Assembly: GCF_945859825.1 (NCBI RefSeq)
Contig: NZ_CAMAPC010000015.1
Location: forward strand, 48,005-112,004
DNA from: Pseudoalteromonas holothuriae
Lineage (GTDB): Bacteria > Pseudomonadota > Gammaproteobacteria > Enterobacterales > Alteromonadaceae
DNA: 64,000 nucleotides
Direction: 5' to 3'
In this document: piece by piece, positions 1-10,800 of the stretch
Layout of the letters: every line of letters starts with the position of its first letter
How positions within the stretch are numbered: position 1 is the first letter of the stretch
Notes under the pieces: generated by a model
The model's database searches: none
The model's input: only the letters and a program-made list of their open reading frames with translations
Told to the model about the DNA's origin: nothing
Made by a program: the position numbers and the translations under genes

Positions 1-74
1 AGTCTCTATTGTGACATCATATATTACAAAATTTTACGAAAACTTTTTTCCTTCATAAGCTAAAAAAACGTATT

Positions 75-917
75 ATGTCAGAATTAGTAAATGTAGATGT
101 GGAGAGCGACTTGTCGCAAGCAATTGTAGAGATCAAGGATGTGACTTTTTCACGGGGCGAAAGGACCATCTATAAAAATATGAGCTTTTGTGTTCCAAAA
201 GGAAAGATCACAGCCATTATGGGCCCAAGTGGCATCGGTAAAACTACGATGCTGCGTCTGATTGGTGGTCAACTCAAACCTGATAGTGGGGATATTTTGT
301 TTGAAGGACAAAGTATTCCTAGTATGTCTCGTAAAGCACTTTATGATATTCGCACCAAAATGAGTATGCTGTTTCAAAGTGGCGCACTTTTTACCGATAT
401 GTCGGTATTTGATAATATCGCATTCCCATTACGTGAACACACTCAACTTAGTGAAGAGTTGATTCGTCTTGTGGTATTAATGAAACTACAAGCTGTTGGG
501 CTTCGTGGTGCTAAAGATCTAATGCCTTCAGAGCTTTCTGGCGGTATGGCTAGACGAGCGGCATTAGCACGTTCTATTGCACTTGACCCTGAATTGATAA
601 TGTATGATGAACCGTTTGCAGGACAAGACCCGATTTCTATGGGGGTTTTAGTCAAACTAATTAAGTCACTTAATGAAGTTTTAGGGATCTCTTCATTAAT
701 CGTGACTCATGATGTCAATGAAGTTTTAAGCATTGCCGACCATGTAGTGATTATTGCTGAACAAGGTGTCATAGGTAGTGGTACTCCTGAGCAAATGCAA
801 CAGCATGACTCGGCGCTGGTGCAACAGTTTCTAAAAGGCTTATCTGATGGCCCTGTGCCATTTCATTATAAAGCGCAAAATTACCAAGAAGAACTGCTAT
901 CAGGGAGTCAACAGTGA
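75..917 (+). CDS. mlaF: MlaF, ATPase of the Mla phospholipid ABC transporter
   Basis: Cytoplasmic ATPase of the MlaFEDB inner-membrane complex, which moves phospholipids between the inner membrane and the periplasmic carrier MlaC to keep the outer membrane asymmetric. The 280-residue protein shows a full ABC set: Walker A GPSGIGKT (50-57), Q-loop Gln101, signature LSGGM (154-158), Walker B LIMYDEP (174-180) and H-loop His212. The length matches the family. It is first in a tight mlaF-E-D-C-B run, and its stop overlaps the GTG start of mlaE by 4 nt. The identification rests on the motifs plus the complete operon order. Confidence 0.96.
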   Translation: MSELVNVDVESDLSQAIVEIKDVTFSRGERTIYKNMSFCVPKGKITAIMGPSGIGKTTMLRLIGGQLKPDSGDILFEGQSIPSMSRKALYDIRTKMSMLFQSGALFTDMSVFDNIAFPLREHTQLSEELIRLVVLMKLQAVGLRGAKDLMPSELSGGMARRAALARSIALDPELIMYDEPFAGQDPISMGVLVKLIKSLNEVLGISSLIVTHDVNEVLSIADHVVIIAEQGVIGSGTPEQMQQHDSALVQQFLKGLSDGPVPFHYKAQNYQEELLSGSQQ

Positions 918-1693
918 TAGATTTTTTTCAATCAATTGGTCATAACGTTCTCAGTCGTTTTGCCTCATTAGGCAGGGCAACACGTATGCTCTTAGGTGCG
1001 CTTATAAGTGTGCCAGATTTTCGTAAAGGACCTGGCCTTCTTATTCGACAGCTTTATATGGTTGGGCATCAATCGTTGCTGATCATCATGGTATCAGGCT
1101 TGTTTATTGGTATGGTCTTGGCTTTACAAGGCTACACTGTATTAGTTGGATATGGCGCAGAAGATAGTTTGGGGCCGCTTGTTGCGCTGAGTTTACTCAG
1201 AGAGTTGGGGCCAGTCGTGACAGCTTTGCTTTTTGCTGGGCGTGCAGGCAGTGCATTAACGGCTGAGATAGGTTTAATGAAAGCAACTGAACAGCTTTCT
1301 AGTTTAGAGATGATGGCGATAGACCCGCTTCGACGTATTATTTCACCGCGTTTTTGGGCTGGTTTTATTAGCATGCCATTGCTGGCGTTGATATTCTCAG
1401 CGGTAGCGATAATTGGCGCACACCTTGTTGGTGTGGATTGGCTTGGAGTAGATTCAGGTAGTTTCTGGTCTATTATGCAATCGCAAGTTTCTTTTGAGAA
1501 AGACATACTAAACGGTATGATCAAAAGCTTTGTATTTGCCTTGGTAGTGACATGGATAGCGCTATATAAAGGCTACGACTGCGTGCCCACTTCAGAGGGG
1601 ATCAGTAAAGCAACGACCGAGACAGTGGTCCATTCTTCATTAGCAGTTTTAGGTTTCGACTTTTTATTAACTGCTGTGATGTTTTCAGGTTAA
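914..1693 (+). CDS. mlaE: MlaE, permease of the Mla transporter
   Basis: Integral membrane permease of the Mla ABC system (MlaE/YrbE family). The 259 residues hold several strongly hydrophobic segments and the family's conserved [18 protein letters not shown] stretch near residues 96-113. Translation begins at a GTG that overlaps the mlaF stop by 4 nt (gtga), suggesting translational coupling. It sits between the ATPase gene and the MCE-domain subunit gene, as in other gammaproteobacteria. Confidence 0.95.
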   Translation: MIDFFQSIGHNVLSRFASLGRATRMLLGALISVPDFRKGPGLLIRQLYMVGHQSLLIIMVSGLFIGMVLALQGYTVLVGYGAEDSLGPLVALSLLRELGPVVTALLFAGRAGSALTAEIGLMKATEQLSSLEMMAIDPLRRIISPRFWAGFISMPLLALIFSAVAIIGAHLVGVDWLGVDSGSFWSIMQSQVSFEKDILNGMIKSFVFALVVTWIALYKGYDCVPTSEGISKATTETVVHSSLAVLGFDFLLTAVMFSG

Positions 1694-1708
1694 AGGGTTT
1701 TAAAACAA

Positions 1709-2251
1709 ATGAATACACGGAAAATTGAAATATTAGTTGGCTTATTTGTAGCATTTGGTGTTGCTGCATTTGCAGTACTTGCTTTAAAAGTTGCCAATTC
1801 AGGTATCTCTGGAAGTGGTGAGACATATACACTCAATGCTAAATTTGAAAATATTGGCTCGTTAAAAACACGCGCGCCCATTAAAGTGGGTGGAGTGGTA
1901 GTGGGTCGTGTAGATGGGATCAGCATTCATCCGCAAGAGTTTGTACCCGTTGTGGCAATGAGTATAGATGCGGATTACGAATGCCAGTTTTCCGATACAA
2001 CATCGGTATCTATTCTTACTTCTGGGGTATTAGGTGAGCAATATCTTGGCATTTCTCCTGTCATTGCCTCTGAGTCTGCAAAACAAACATGTTTAGGTAA
2101 TGAAGTGACTGACACCAGCTCAGATCTTGACGACTTATTTGGTGTTCAAAGTAAAGCACTAAAAGATGGAGATTTAGTGACTGATACTAAATCGGCATTA
2201 GTATTAGAAGAGTTGATTGGACAATTTTTATTTAATCAAGGTAGTGAGTAA
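1709..2251 (+). CDS. mlaD: MlaD, MCE-domain substrate-binding subunit
   Basis: Membrane-anchored periplasmic subunit of MlaFEDB; in the family it forms a hexameric MCE ring that hands phospholipid to and from MlaC. One N-terminal membrane segment (about residues 7-27) is followed by the MCE domain (about 38-120), with the typical IKVGGVVVGRV motif and the later TSGVLGEQYLGI motif. At 180 residues it is close to the E. coli protein. It starts 15 nt after mlaE and ends 2 nt before mlaC. Confidence 0.95.
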   Translation: MNTRKIEILVGLFVAFGVAAFAVLALKVANSGISGSGETYTLNAKFENIGSLKTRAPIKVGGVVVGRVDGISIHPQEFVPVVAMSIDADYECQFSDTTSVSILTSGVLGEQYLGISPVIASESAKQTCLGNEVTDTSSDLDDLFGVQSKALKDGDLVTDTKSALVLEELIGQFLFNQGSE

Positions 2252-2253
2252 AT

Positions 2254-2931
2254 ATGTTGGTAAGATTTTTAATCGTCGCTACCACACTGCTTTTAAGTTG
2301 TGTGGTGCATGCAGATGAGCCTGTTGATTTAACAGACCCTTATAAAATGGTACAGCAGGTAGCAGATAATACATTTAAGCGTATTACTAGAGATCAAGCG
2401 TTGATAGAAGTTGACAAAGAACACTTGAGAGTAATCGTACAGCAAGAATTGTTGCCTTATATCGATTATAAATATGCTTCTTATAGAGTATTGGGAAGTT
2501 ATATTCAAAGAGTAAGAAACATACAAGATAAAGAGGAAAAAGCACAAGCTGTTGAACACATAAAGCAGTTTATAGATGTATTTAAGAACTACTTAGTTGC
2601 TACATATGCTGGTGTTTTTACGCAATATACAAATCAAAAAGTTGAGTTCTCACCTGCTAGAGATTTTGAGGATGATCAAATTGCGATAGTTAAGACTAAG
2701 ATAGTGGAGCCCGGTAAGCCTGATATTAGAATTGATTTTAAAGTGCGCCGTGATTCAAATAACGAATGGCGAGCTTATGATATGATGGCCGAAGGTATCA
2801 GTTTATTAGATGCTAAACAAACGGAGTTGCATGGTATTTTGCGCCAGCAAGGGATTGAACATGTTATAGGGTTGCTTGATAAAAAAAGCCGTTTACCTGT
2901 CCAGTTTAGGGGGGATGATGGCAGCAACTAA
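2254..2931 (+). CDS. mlaC: MlaC, periplasmic phospholipid carrier
   Basis: Soluble periplasmic shuttle that carries phospholipid between the outer-membrane MlaA complex and MlaFEDB. The 225-residue protein opens with a signal peptide (about residues 1-20, hydrophobic stretch ending VVHA before DEP). The rest matches the Ttg2/MlaC family, including the conserved YKMVQQVADNTFKRI opening and a FLVATY-like segment (NYLVATY). The 3' end overlaps the start of mlaB. Confidence 0.93.
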   Translation: MLVRFLIVATTLLLSCVVHADEPVDLTDPYKMVQQVADNTFKRITRDQALIEVDKEHLRVIVQQELLPYIDYKYASYRVLGSYIQRVRNIQDKEEKAQAVEHIKQFIDVFKNYLVATYAGVFTQYTNQKVEFSPARDFEDDQIAIVKTKIVEPGKPDIRIDFKVRRDSNNEWRAYDMMAEGISLLDAKQTELHGILRQQGIEHVIGLLDKKSRLPVQFRGDDGSN

Positions 2932-3217
2932 AGTTCAATTTACCAAGTTAGATGACGACCTTGTTCAAGTTAGTGGAGAGTTAACCAGAAATAGCTTGGT
3001 GAATGAACGGCTTCTTAATCATCAGATAGAAAATGTTCAGTCAGTACGTTATTTTGACCTTTCTGAGGTATCTAGGGTTGACACAGCGGGCTTAGCTTGG
3101 TTAATTCATTCTTTAGGTAAATTACAGCAGCAAGGCAAACGCCTTGAGCTTAAAAATGTGCCAGAGCAGCTTCATAATTTAATGGCGCTGGGTCAGGTAT
3201 CAAACTTATTTGAGTGA
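2918..3217 (+). CDS. mlaB: MlaB, STAS-domain subunit of the Mla transporter
   Basis: Small cytoplasmic STAS-domain protein that supports MlaF activity in the Mla complex. I choose the ATG at 2918 (99 residues, MAATKVQF) because an AGGGGGG Shine-Dalgarno lies just upstream; an ATG at 2915 touches it, and a longer in-frame start at 2876 lies deep inside mlaC. The gene overlaps mlaC by 14 nt. The STAS pattern [20 protein letters not shown] is present at about residues 43-62. The start codon is the uncertain part. Confidence 0.88.
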   Translation: MAATKVQFTKLDDDLVQVSGELTRNSLVNERLLNHQIENVQSVRYFDLSEVSRVDTAGLAWLIHSLGKLQQQGKRLELKNVPEQLHNLMALGQVSNLFE

Positions 3218-3222
3218 GTCTA

Positions 3223-4750
<1,528 letters not shown>

Positions 4751-4771
4751 TCATCTATCACAGCTAAACTG

Positions 4772-4810
4772 AAAAAGCGAGTATTAGGTACATACCATTA
4801 CTCGCTTTTT
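4772..4810. terminator. Bidirectional terminator between murA and degS
   Basis: Stem GCGAGTA (4777-4783) pairs with TACTCGC (4799-4805), flanked by an A-run on the left and a T-run on the right, so it can serve both the converging murA and degS transcripts. Confidence 0.85.
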
Positions 4811-4828
4811 ATATACAGATTAAAGGTA

Positions 4829-5914
4829 CTAGTTAGCGCGCGTTTCCAGTTCTGCAACTATTAACGTAAAGGTGCGCAGTTCATCGCCTCTGTAAACTTC
4901 AAACTCAAGGCGAGTGCCAGGGCGTGTATTACCAATGAACTTGAGAGTTCGTTGTGGATTGGTTACTGGTTCACCTGCTACTTTGACGATGATATCATGC
5001 TCTTGCATACCAGCTTGCCAAGCAGGACCCAATGGGTCTAAGTCACTCACTCTTAAACCAACAATTCGGGTATATAAGTCGGTCACTTCTTTACCTGTGC
5101 TATCTACTGCAGCACCACGAAAGCCTAAATAGCCGCGCACTACTCGACCATCGAGAATAAGCTTTTGCATTACTTCTTTGGCTAGCTTATAAGGAACTGC
5201 AAAAGAAATTCCCTGAATATCAATATTATAGCGTGTGCGAAATTGTGCTGACGTTATACCGACTAAAACGCCATTAGAGTTCACTAAGGCGCCACCTGAG
5301 TTACCAACATTGACCGCAGCATCCATTTGCAACAGGTTATTGTATGGGCTGTCGGTCAGAGTTTGCTTTCCTGTAGCACTGACAACGCCTTGGGTAATGG
5401 TTTGACCTAAATTTAGTGGATTACCAATAGCGAGCACTATATCGCCTACTCGGGGGCTAAAATTGTCATCAATGGGGATGACTGGTAAGTGTTGTGCATT
5501 AATCTTAAGCAATGCTAAGTCTGTTATAGTATCAAAGCCTATGACTTGGACATCATTAAAACGGCGTCCATCTGTGAGAATGACCATGATCTGATCGGCA
5601 TCATTAACGACGTGATAGTTAGTTAAAATATAGCCATCATGAGACATCAAAACACCCGAACCCAATTCTTGGGTTGTATTGGTACGCATATAGCGTGGAA
5701 CTGATGAAATACTCTCGGAAAAGATAGTAACAACAGCCGGTGCGGCTTGCTCTACGGCATCTGCGAAGCTCATATGATTGCTGGTATAATGACTTGTTAC
5801 GTCAAATTTAGGCAATATCGTACTTTTTAAGTTTGGCGAAAACCAAATAATGAGAAAAGCGATACACAATCCCGCAAATAGCGGTGGGAGTAAAAAACGG
5901 ATCAGTTTTAGCAC
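4829..5914 (-). CDS. degS: DegS, membrane-anchored site-1 protease of the sigma-E pathway
   Basis: Inner-membrane serine protease that senses misfolded outer-membrane proteins and cuts the anti-sigma factor RseA. The GTG at 5914 gives 361 residues starting (V/M)LKLIRFLLPP, which matches DegS. A longer GTG start at 5980 would lie in the stem of the degQ terminator and is rejected. Visible parts: N-terminal anchor (about 8-26), trypsin-like domain with His101, Asp132 and Ser206 (GNSGGA), and one PDZ domain (about 260-355). The single PDZ and the anchor separate it from the neighbouring DegQ. Confidence 0.93.
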   Translation of the reverse strand: MLKLIRFLLPPLFAGLCIAFLIIWFSPNLKSTILPKFDVTSHYTSNHMSFADAVEQAAPAVVTIFSESISSVPRYMRTNTTQELGSGVLMSHDGYILTNYHVVNDADQIMVILTDGRRFNDVQVIGFDTITDLALLKINAQHLPVIPIDDNFSPRVGDIVLAIGNPLNLGQTITQGVVSATGKQTLTDSPYNNLLQMDAAVNVGNSGGALVNSNGVLVGITSAQFRTRYNIDIQGISFAVPYKLAKEVMQKLILDGRVVRGYLGFRGAAVDSTGKEVTDLYTRIVGLRVSDLDPLGPAWQAGMQEHDIIVKVAGEPVTNPQRTLKFIGNTRPGTRLEFEVYRGDELRTFTLIVAELETRAN

Positions 5915-5957
5915 GAGCGCAGTCTTAATAGTTCTTAAAGGTTTATCATGCACAAAG

Positions 5958-5989
5958 AAAAACACAGCGGCAAGTGCCACTGTGTTTTT
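5958..5989 (-). terminator. Terminator between degQ and degS
   Basis: Near-perfect hairpin AAAAACACAGcGGC-aagt-GCCaCTGTGTTTTT lying between the degQ stop and degS. On the minus strand the stem ends in a T-run, so degQ transcription should stop or attenuate before degS. Confidence 0.8.
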
Positions 5990-6003
5990 AATACAAACTT
6001 ATA

Positions 6004-7356
6004 TTATTGAATAAGTAAAAATACAGAGTCTCGGCCACGTTTAATGCCTAAGACAATGTTGCCTTGAATGTCATCTATGAGGTTACTCATATCACGTATA
6101 CTGTCGATACGTTGACGGTTAACCTGCATGATAACATCACCTTCTTCAAGGCCAACTCTTGCTGCAGGGGAGCGAGGTTCAACGGATGTGACTACCACAC
6201 CTTTATTGCCATTTCTTTGGCCACTCTCAAGGACTGCACCGCGTAGCATAGGGTGAACTTTGTCCGCAGGAGCCTGTGCTTCACCTTGACCTTTAAGAGT
6301 AACTTCAATGGAGCGATTGCGGCCTTCTCTATAAACACCTAGCTCGACAGTTCGGCCTTCACCAATGGTCGCTATTTTACTGGCTAGTTCGGCAAAGCTG
6401 TGAATAGCATCGCCATTAACACTAGTAATAACATCATTAGCTAATATTCCAGCTTCGGCGGCGGCAGACTCTGTAATGACGCGTGCAACATAAGCACCTT
6501 GTTTGACATCAAAACCTTGTGCTTTAGCAATACCAGCATCAAGTGTACGCCCTTCAATACCTAAAGAGCCTCGACGAACTTGACCAAACTCGACGATTTG
6601 GTCAACTAGGTTTTTCATCATGTTAGATGGAATGGCAAAGCCAATACCAACATTTCCACCAGAAGCACCTAAGATTGCTGTATTGATACCAATTAGTTCA
6701 CCTCGTAAGTTGACCAGCGCACCACCGGAGTTACCTTGGTTAATTGCAGCATCCGTCTGAATGAAATCTTCATAACCCTCTATATTTAAGCCGCTACGAC
6801 CAAGGGCGCTTATGATCCCAGAGGTGACGGTATGGCTTAAACCAAATGGATTGCCGATTGCAACAGCAAAGTCACCAACACGTAATTTGTCAGAGTTTGC
6901 TAGGCTGACTTGTGTTAAGTCATCACCATCAATTTCTAATAACGCGATATCTGATTCTTTATCTGTGCCGACTAGTTCGGCTTCAAACTCGCGGCCATCT
7001 TCAAGCGTAACAATAATTTTTTCTGCATCAGCGATCACGTGGTTATTGGTAACCACATAGCCTTCACCTGCATCAATGATTACCCCAGAGCCTAATCCAC
7101 TGAAGGGGCGTTTTTGACTACGAGGCTGCGGTTTGCCAAAAAAGTAATCAAATGGGTCAACACGGCGGCGAACTTCTTTTGCGCCTGAAACTTGAATGCT
7201 TACAACGCCTGGTGTAACACGCTCAAGCATGGGGGCGAGTGTTGGCATGGTTTGTCCATCTACCGCCATGGGTAATTTGGCCAAGGCAGTATTGGGGCTA
7301 ACAAGAAGGGAAGTTGATAAAAGTGCTGCTGTTAATAACGATAATTTCAATTTCAT
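6004..7356 (-). CDS. degQ: DegQ/Do-family periplasmic serine protease
   Basis: Periplasmic protease/chaperone of the HtrA family that degrades or refolds damaged envelope proteins. The chosen start (7356) gives 450 residues with a signal peptide ending NTALA before KLPMA at residue 26. The catalytic triad is His106, Asp136 and Ser210 (GNSGGA), followed by two PDZ domains (about 250-345 and 360-445). An upstream in-frame ATG at 7383 would add nine residues. Two PDZ domains, a short LA loop and the neighbour degS point to DegQ rather than DegP, though the distinction by eye is not absolute. Confidence 0.9.
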   Translation of the reverse strand: MKLKLSLLTAALLSTSLLVSPNTALAKLPMAVDGQTMPTLAPMLERVTPGVVSIQVSGAKEVRRRVDPFDYFFGKPQPRSQKRPFSGLGSGVIIDAGEGYVVTNNHVIADAEKIIVTLEDGREFEAELVGTDKESDIALLEIDGDDLTQVSLANSDKLRVGDFAVAIGNPFGLSHTVTSGIISALGRSGLNIEGYEDFIQTDAAINQGNSGGALVNLRGELIGINTAILGASGGNVGIGFAIPSNMMKNLVDQIVEFGQVRRGSLGIEGRTLDAGIAKAQGFDVKQGAYVARVITESAAAEAGILANDVITSVNGDAIHSFAELASKIATIGEGRTVELGVYREGRNRSIEVTLKGQGEAQAPADKVHPMLRGAVLESGQRNGNKGVVVTSVEPRSPAARVGLEEGDVIMQVNRQRIDSIRDMSNLIDDIQGNIVLGIKRGRDSVFLLIQ

Positions 7357-7480
7357 AGTCAGAAAATACTCCGCAATAAGCATTAATGCATTGAAAAGGC
7401 AAACGCTTTAAAGATGCTTGTTTGCCATTTCGCTATTGTAAAAACTATACTTACTGACTATGGGGTCAAAAAAAAGTTCA

Positions 7481-7939
7481 TCAAGAGGCTTTTGACTGCT
7501 CAACTTCTAACCGCTCTCCTGAAAATAACCCACTTTCGCCATCTACATAATCGCTTGGCTGGGCCACTCCTGTATTAGCTCTATCATTGCGACGACGTTC
7601 AGGACGACTTTTCAATGAAGCGTGCAGTTGTTCGGTTGTTTCTTTAGAAAAAAATGGGTCGCTTGGATGATTTGGTTTTTCCGTTAAAAGCACTTGGTTA
7701 GTCTCTTCAACATGTTGGATTAGCTGACTATAGCTATCTTGCATTTTGCCCATTAACTTTTTGGTATTTGCTAGGTGATCGGCTACTTCTTGGCGATATT
7801 GTTCAAGTTCATGTTTAGCTTGCTGAGTTTGTTGTTCAAGATCGTCGTGTTTAAATTGCTTTTTAGTCCATACAGAGCCGAGGAAAAATGCGGCAATAGC
7901 AATAACTATGATAAGTCCCATCCAGGCAAATGAGGTCAT
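7481..7939 (-). CDS. zapG: ZapG (YhcB, DUF1043), division/envelope-associated membrane protein
   Basis: Small protein with one N-terminal membrane segment (about residues 5-22) followed by a charged, Gln-rich coiled-coil region (about 30-85) and a polar tail; 152 residues. This is the DUF1043/YhcB family, linked to coordination of cell division and envelope growth. It lies next to degQ and divergent from zapE, the order seen in E. coli. The last 60 residues look disordered. Confidence 0.85.
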   Translation of the reverse strand: MTSFAWMGLIIVIAIAAFFLGSVWTKKQFKHDDLEQQTQQAKHELEQYRQEVADHLANTKKLMGKMQDSYSQLIQHVEETNQVLLTEKPNHPSDPFFSKETTEQLHASLKSRPERRRNDRANTGVAQPSDYVDGESGLFSGERLEVEQSKAS

Positions 7940-8094
7940 ATATCTCTCCTAATAAAATCGCGAAGCACGTAAGTTGTAAAAACTGGGTGAGTTTGCGATG
8001 AATGATAAAATCTAATGATAAGCTAAATATACGCTTAGAATCGATGCGTGTTAATATAATATGCAAATAAAAACGCAGAACTGTGTAAATAATT

Positions 8095-9183
8095 ATGACA
8101 CCTTGGGAAAAATATCAGCAAGATTTGCAGCGTGATGACTTTCAATACGATAGTGCGCAAGAAAATGCCGTAAAGCACTTACAGCGGTTATACGATGATT
8201 TAACGTCAGCGCCAAAACAGCCGACAGGGTTATTTGCTAAGTTATTTAGTAAATCAAAACCGCAAGCTGTGAAAGGGTTGTATTTTTGGGGGGGGGTTGG
8301 GCGAGGGAAAACGTATTTAGTCGATACGTTTTATGAAGCACTGCCGAGTACACGCAAAATGCGTGTACACTTTCACCGTTTTATGCATCGAGTTCATGAT
8401 GAACTTAAGCTACTTAATGATGTAAAAAACCCTTTAGAAGCGGTCGCTGACAAGTTTAAGCAAGAAACTGACATTATTTGCTTTGATGAATTTTTTGTAC
8501 AAGACATAACCGACGCGATGTTGCTTGGTGGCTTGATGCAAGCCTTGTTTGCAAGAGATATTGTGCTAGTTGCAACCTCTAATATTGTGCCAGATGAACT
8601 TTATCGCAATGGTTTACAGCGTGCACGTTTTTTACCGGCGATTGAATTAGTCAATGCCAACACTGAAGTTGTGAATGTAGATTCAGGTATTGACTATCGC
8701 TTGCGCACGTTAGAGCAAGCGGAAATTTTTCATAGCCCTTTAGATGCCCAAGCAGATAAAAATCTATTTGAATACTTTGATAAGCTGTCTCCAGAGCCTG
8801 GTCAATTGGATGAAAAAATAGAGATTGAAGGGCGCTTAATTCAAACTCGCAAAGTGTCTGATTGTATCGTTATGTTTGACTTTGCCCAGCTATGCGAAAC
8901 AGCTCGCTCGCAAGTAGACTATATGGAAATTAGCCGCCTTTATAATACGGTGATCTTATCCAACGTAAAGCAATTGGGCCAGCATAATGATGACGCGGCA
9001 AGGCGCTTTATCGCATTGGTAGATGAGTTTTACGAACGCAATGTAACATTGATTATCTCTGCGGCAGCTCCTATCACTGAACTTTACACACAGGGTACAT
9101 TGAACTTTGAATTTAAACGTTGCATTAGTCGATTGCAAGAAATGCAATCATTAGAGTACTTAGCTCGCGAACATCTTGCATAA
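8095..9183 (+). CDS. zapE: ZapE, AFG1-family ATPase acting on the Z-ring
   Basis: ATPase of the AFG1/ZapE family; in E. coli it associates with the division ring and lowers FtsZ bundle stability. The 362 residues hold Walker A GGVGRGKT (66-73) and Walker B IICFDEFF (about 129-136), followed by a sensor-like TSN. The Walker A codons contain an uninterrupted run of nine G (8288-8296). It is divergent from zapG and upstream of rplM-rpsI. Confidence 0.92.
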   Translation: MTPWEKYQQDLQRDDFQYDSAQENAVKHLQRLYDDLTSAPKQPTGLFAKLFSKSKPQAVKGLYFWGGVGRGKTYLVDTFYEALPSTRKMRVHFHRFMHRVHDELKLLNDVKNPLEAVADKFKQETDIICFDEFFVQDITDAMLLGGLMQALFARDIVLVATSNIVPDELYRNGLQRARFLPAIELVNANTEVVNVDSGIDYRLRTLEQAEIFHSPLDAQADKNLFEYFDKLSPEPGQLDEKIEIEGRLIQTRKVSDCIVMFDFAQLCETARSQVDYMEISRLYNTVILSNVKQLGQHNDDAARRFIALVDEFYERNVTLIISAAAPITELYTQGTLNFEFKRCISRLQEMQSLEYLAREHLA

Positions 9184-9255
9184 CGAGAAAATAGTTTAAA
9201 TGACTACTGAACAGAAAACAGGGTAAAGTTTTTTGTAGAAAAAACAATCTCACGC

Positions 9256-9284
9256 TAGTCAAGGCTAGTTAGAGTTGCTATAAT
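9256..9284 (+). promoter_or_regulatory. Promoter of rplM-rpsI
   Basis: Consensus -10 TATAAT at 9279-9284, with TAGTCA at 9256-9261 as -35 (17-nt spacer). It precedes a leader of about 150 nt before rplM. In E. coli L13 represses its own mRNA through the leader; I infer but cannot show the same here. Confidence 0.65.
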
Positions 9285-9443
9285 CCGCGGCCTGCCACGT
9301 TGCGTTCTATTGCCCTCGTCGGCTTAGCCACTGACTTGAGCGGCAAAAAAGTCTTAAACTCGAAGGGGTTAAAGCACTCATATAGTAAGCGGTAATCTTG
9401 TTGATTACTTGTGGTTTTAAATTGAAAACATTGGATTTTTTAG

Positions 9444-9872
9444 ATGAAAACGTTTGTTGCTAAACCAGAAACTGTAAAACGTGACTGGTACGTAGTTGAC
9501 GCTGAAGGTAAAACTTTAGGTCGCATCGCTACTGAAATCGCTTCTCGCCTTCGCGGTAAGCATAAAGCTGAGTATACTCCTCATGTAGATACTGGTGATT
9601 ATATCATCGTTATCAACGCTGAAAAAGTTACTGTAACTGGTAACAAAGCAAAGGATAAAATATACTACGCGCACACTGGCTTCCCGGGCGGTCTTAAGTC
9701 TGTGAACTTCGAGAAACTTCAAGCTAAAAAGCCTGAGATGATCATCGAAAAAGCGGTTAAAGGCATGTTACCTCGCGGTCCTCTAGGTCGTGAAATGTAC
9801 CGTAAGCTTAAAGTTTACGCTGGTAACGAGCACAACCACGCGGCACAACAGCCGCAGGTTCTAGACATTTAA
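9444..9872 (+). CDS. rplM: Ribosomal protein L13
   Basis: Large-subunit protein uL13, an early assembly protein of the 50S particle. At 142 residues it is the exact length of E. coli L13, with the family motifs [16 protein letters not shown] (about 18-33) and PRGPLGREM (about 110-118). Codon use is that of a highly expressed gene (for example frequent cgt). It forms a two-gene operon with rpsI, 11 nt downstream. Confidence 0.98.
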   Translation: MKTFVAKPETVKRDWYVVDAEGKTLGRIATEIASRLRGKHKAEYTPHVDTGDYIIVINAEKVTVTGNKAKDKIYYAHTGFPGGLKSVNFEKLQAKKPEMIIEKAVKGMLPRGPLGREMYRKLKVYAGNEHNHAAQQPQVLDI

Positions 9873-9883
9873 GGAGCACACTC

Positions 9884-10273
9884 ATGGCAAATCAATACTA
9901 CGGTACAGGTCGTCGTAAAAGTTCAAGTGCTCGCGTATTCTTACGCCCAGGCACTGGCAGCATCGTAATTAATCAGCGTTCTATCGAAGAGTACTTCGGT
10001 CGTGAAACTTCTCGTATGGTTGTTCGTCAGCCTCTAGAGCTAGTTGAAATGACAGAGAAGTTTGACCTTTACATCACTGTTGAAGGTGGTGGTATGACTG
10101 GTCAAGCTGGCGCAATCCGCCACGGTATCACTCGTGCACTAATGGAATTTGACGAATCACTTCGTCCAAACCTTCGTAAAGCTGGCTTTGTTACTCGTGA
10201 CGCTCGTAAAGTTGAACGTAAGAAAGTTGGTCTTAAGAAAGCACGTAAGAAGACACAGTTCTCAAAACGTTAA
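9884..10273 (+). CDS. rpsI: Ribosomal protein S9
   Basis: Small-subunit protein uS9, whose basic C-terminal tail reaches the decoding centre. The 129 residues begin with [16 protein letters not shown] and end with the conserved KKTQFSKR tail. It is preceded by an AAGGAG Shine-Dalgarno and followed by a clear terminator. Confidence 0.98.
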   Translation: MANQYYGTGRRKSSSARVFLRPGTGSIVINQRSIEEYFGRETSRMVVRQPLELVEMTEKFDLYITVEGGGMTGQAGAIRHGITRALMEFDESLRPNLRKAGFVTRDARKVERKKVGLKKARKKTQFSKR

Positions 10274-10293
10274 TTATTTACGTTTCAGAATTC

Positions 10294-10327
10294 AAAAACC
10301 CAGCTTTATGCTGGGTTTTTTGTTTTT
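10294..10327 (+). terminator. Terminator after rpsI
   Basis: Hairpin AAACCCAGC-tttat-GCTGGGTTT followed by a T-run. Confidence 0.9.
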
Positions 10328-10800
10328 TACTTTAGTATCTATCAATTGCAGGCTTTATAAACTCGACAGGAAAAACCGATTTTTTTGCTTGAATAATGAA
10401 CCATTTTGCTAATGCTTGGTTTTCAAAATAAAAAAAGTGCAATATTTACGGTATTTAGTGCAAATCTGTCGATAACTCAGCGTATTTTTTTGCTACAATT
10501 GCATGGCAAGTAAAGTGAGCGAGTTTCAAACCCTTATTTGATGGTTGTAAAGCCTCAGTTGAGGTTGATCTTGGTCAGTATATTGTTTTTTGATTGGCGT
10601 ATCATATTTCATCGGCCTCATGCTCAAAGTAACCTAGCTAACTTATGTTCGGGTTTATTAGGGCATGGGACTGTAATAACCTTGTTTTAATCAAGGGATT
10701 TATTTATGATCGCGTCTATTTTGTAGTTTCTTAAAATTAACCTGCTGTAACTGATGTTCTCAATATAGCAAGTGTTGAGAATCATAGTGGAGATAAGTGG
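10328..10800 (+). promoter_or_regulatory. Long promoter/leader region of petABC
   Basis: There is no gene in these 470 nt. A likely extended -10 (TGCTACAAT, hexamer 10494-10499) would give a leader of about 300 nt. The leader has CCTTG/CAAGG complementarity near 10680-10697 and an inverted repeat TTCTCAA (10757-10763) / TTGAGAA (10775-10781) just ahead of the GGAG before petA. I recognise no riboswitch family. Confidence 0.45.

Noticed and set aside
1132..1524. Long open frame on the minus strand inside mlaE
   Set aside because: It is a shadow of a well-supported membrane protein gene, with no ribosome site and no recognisable family.
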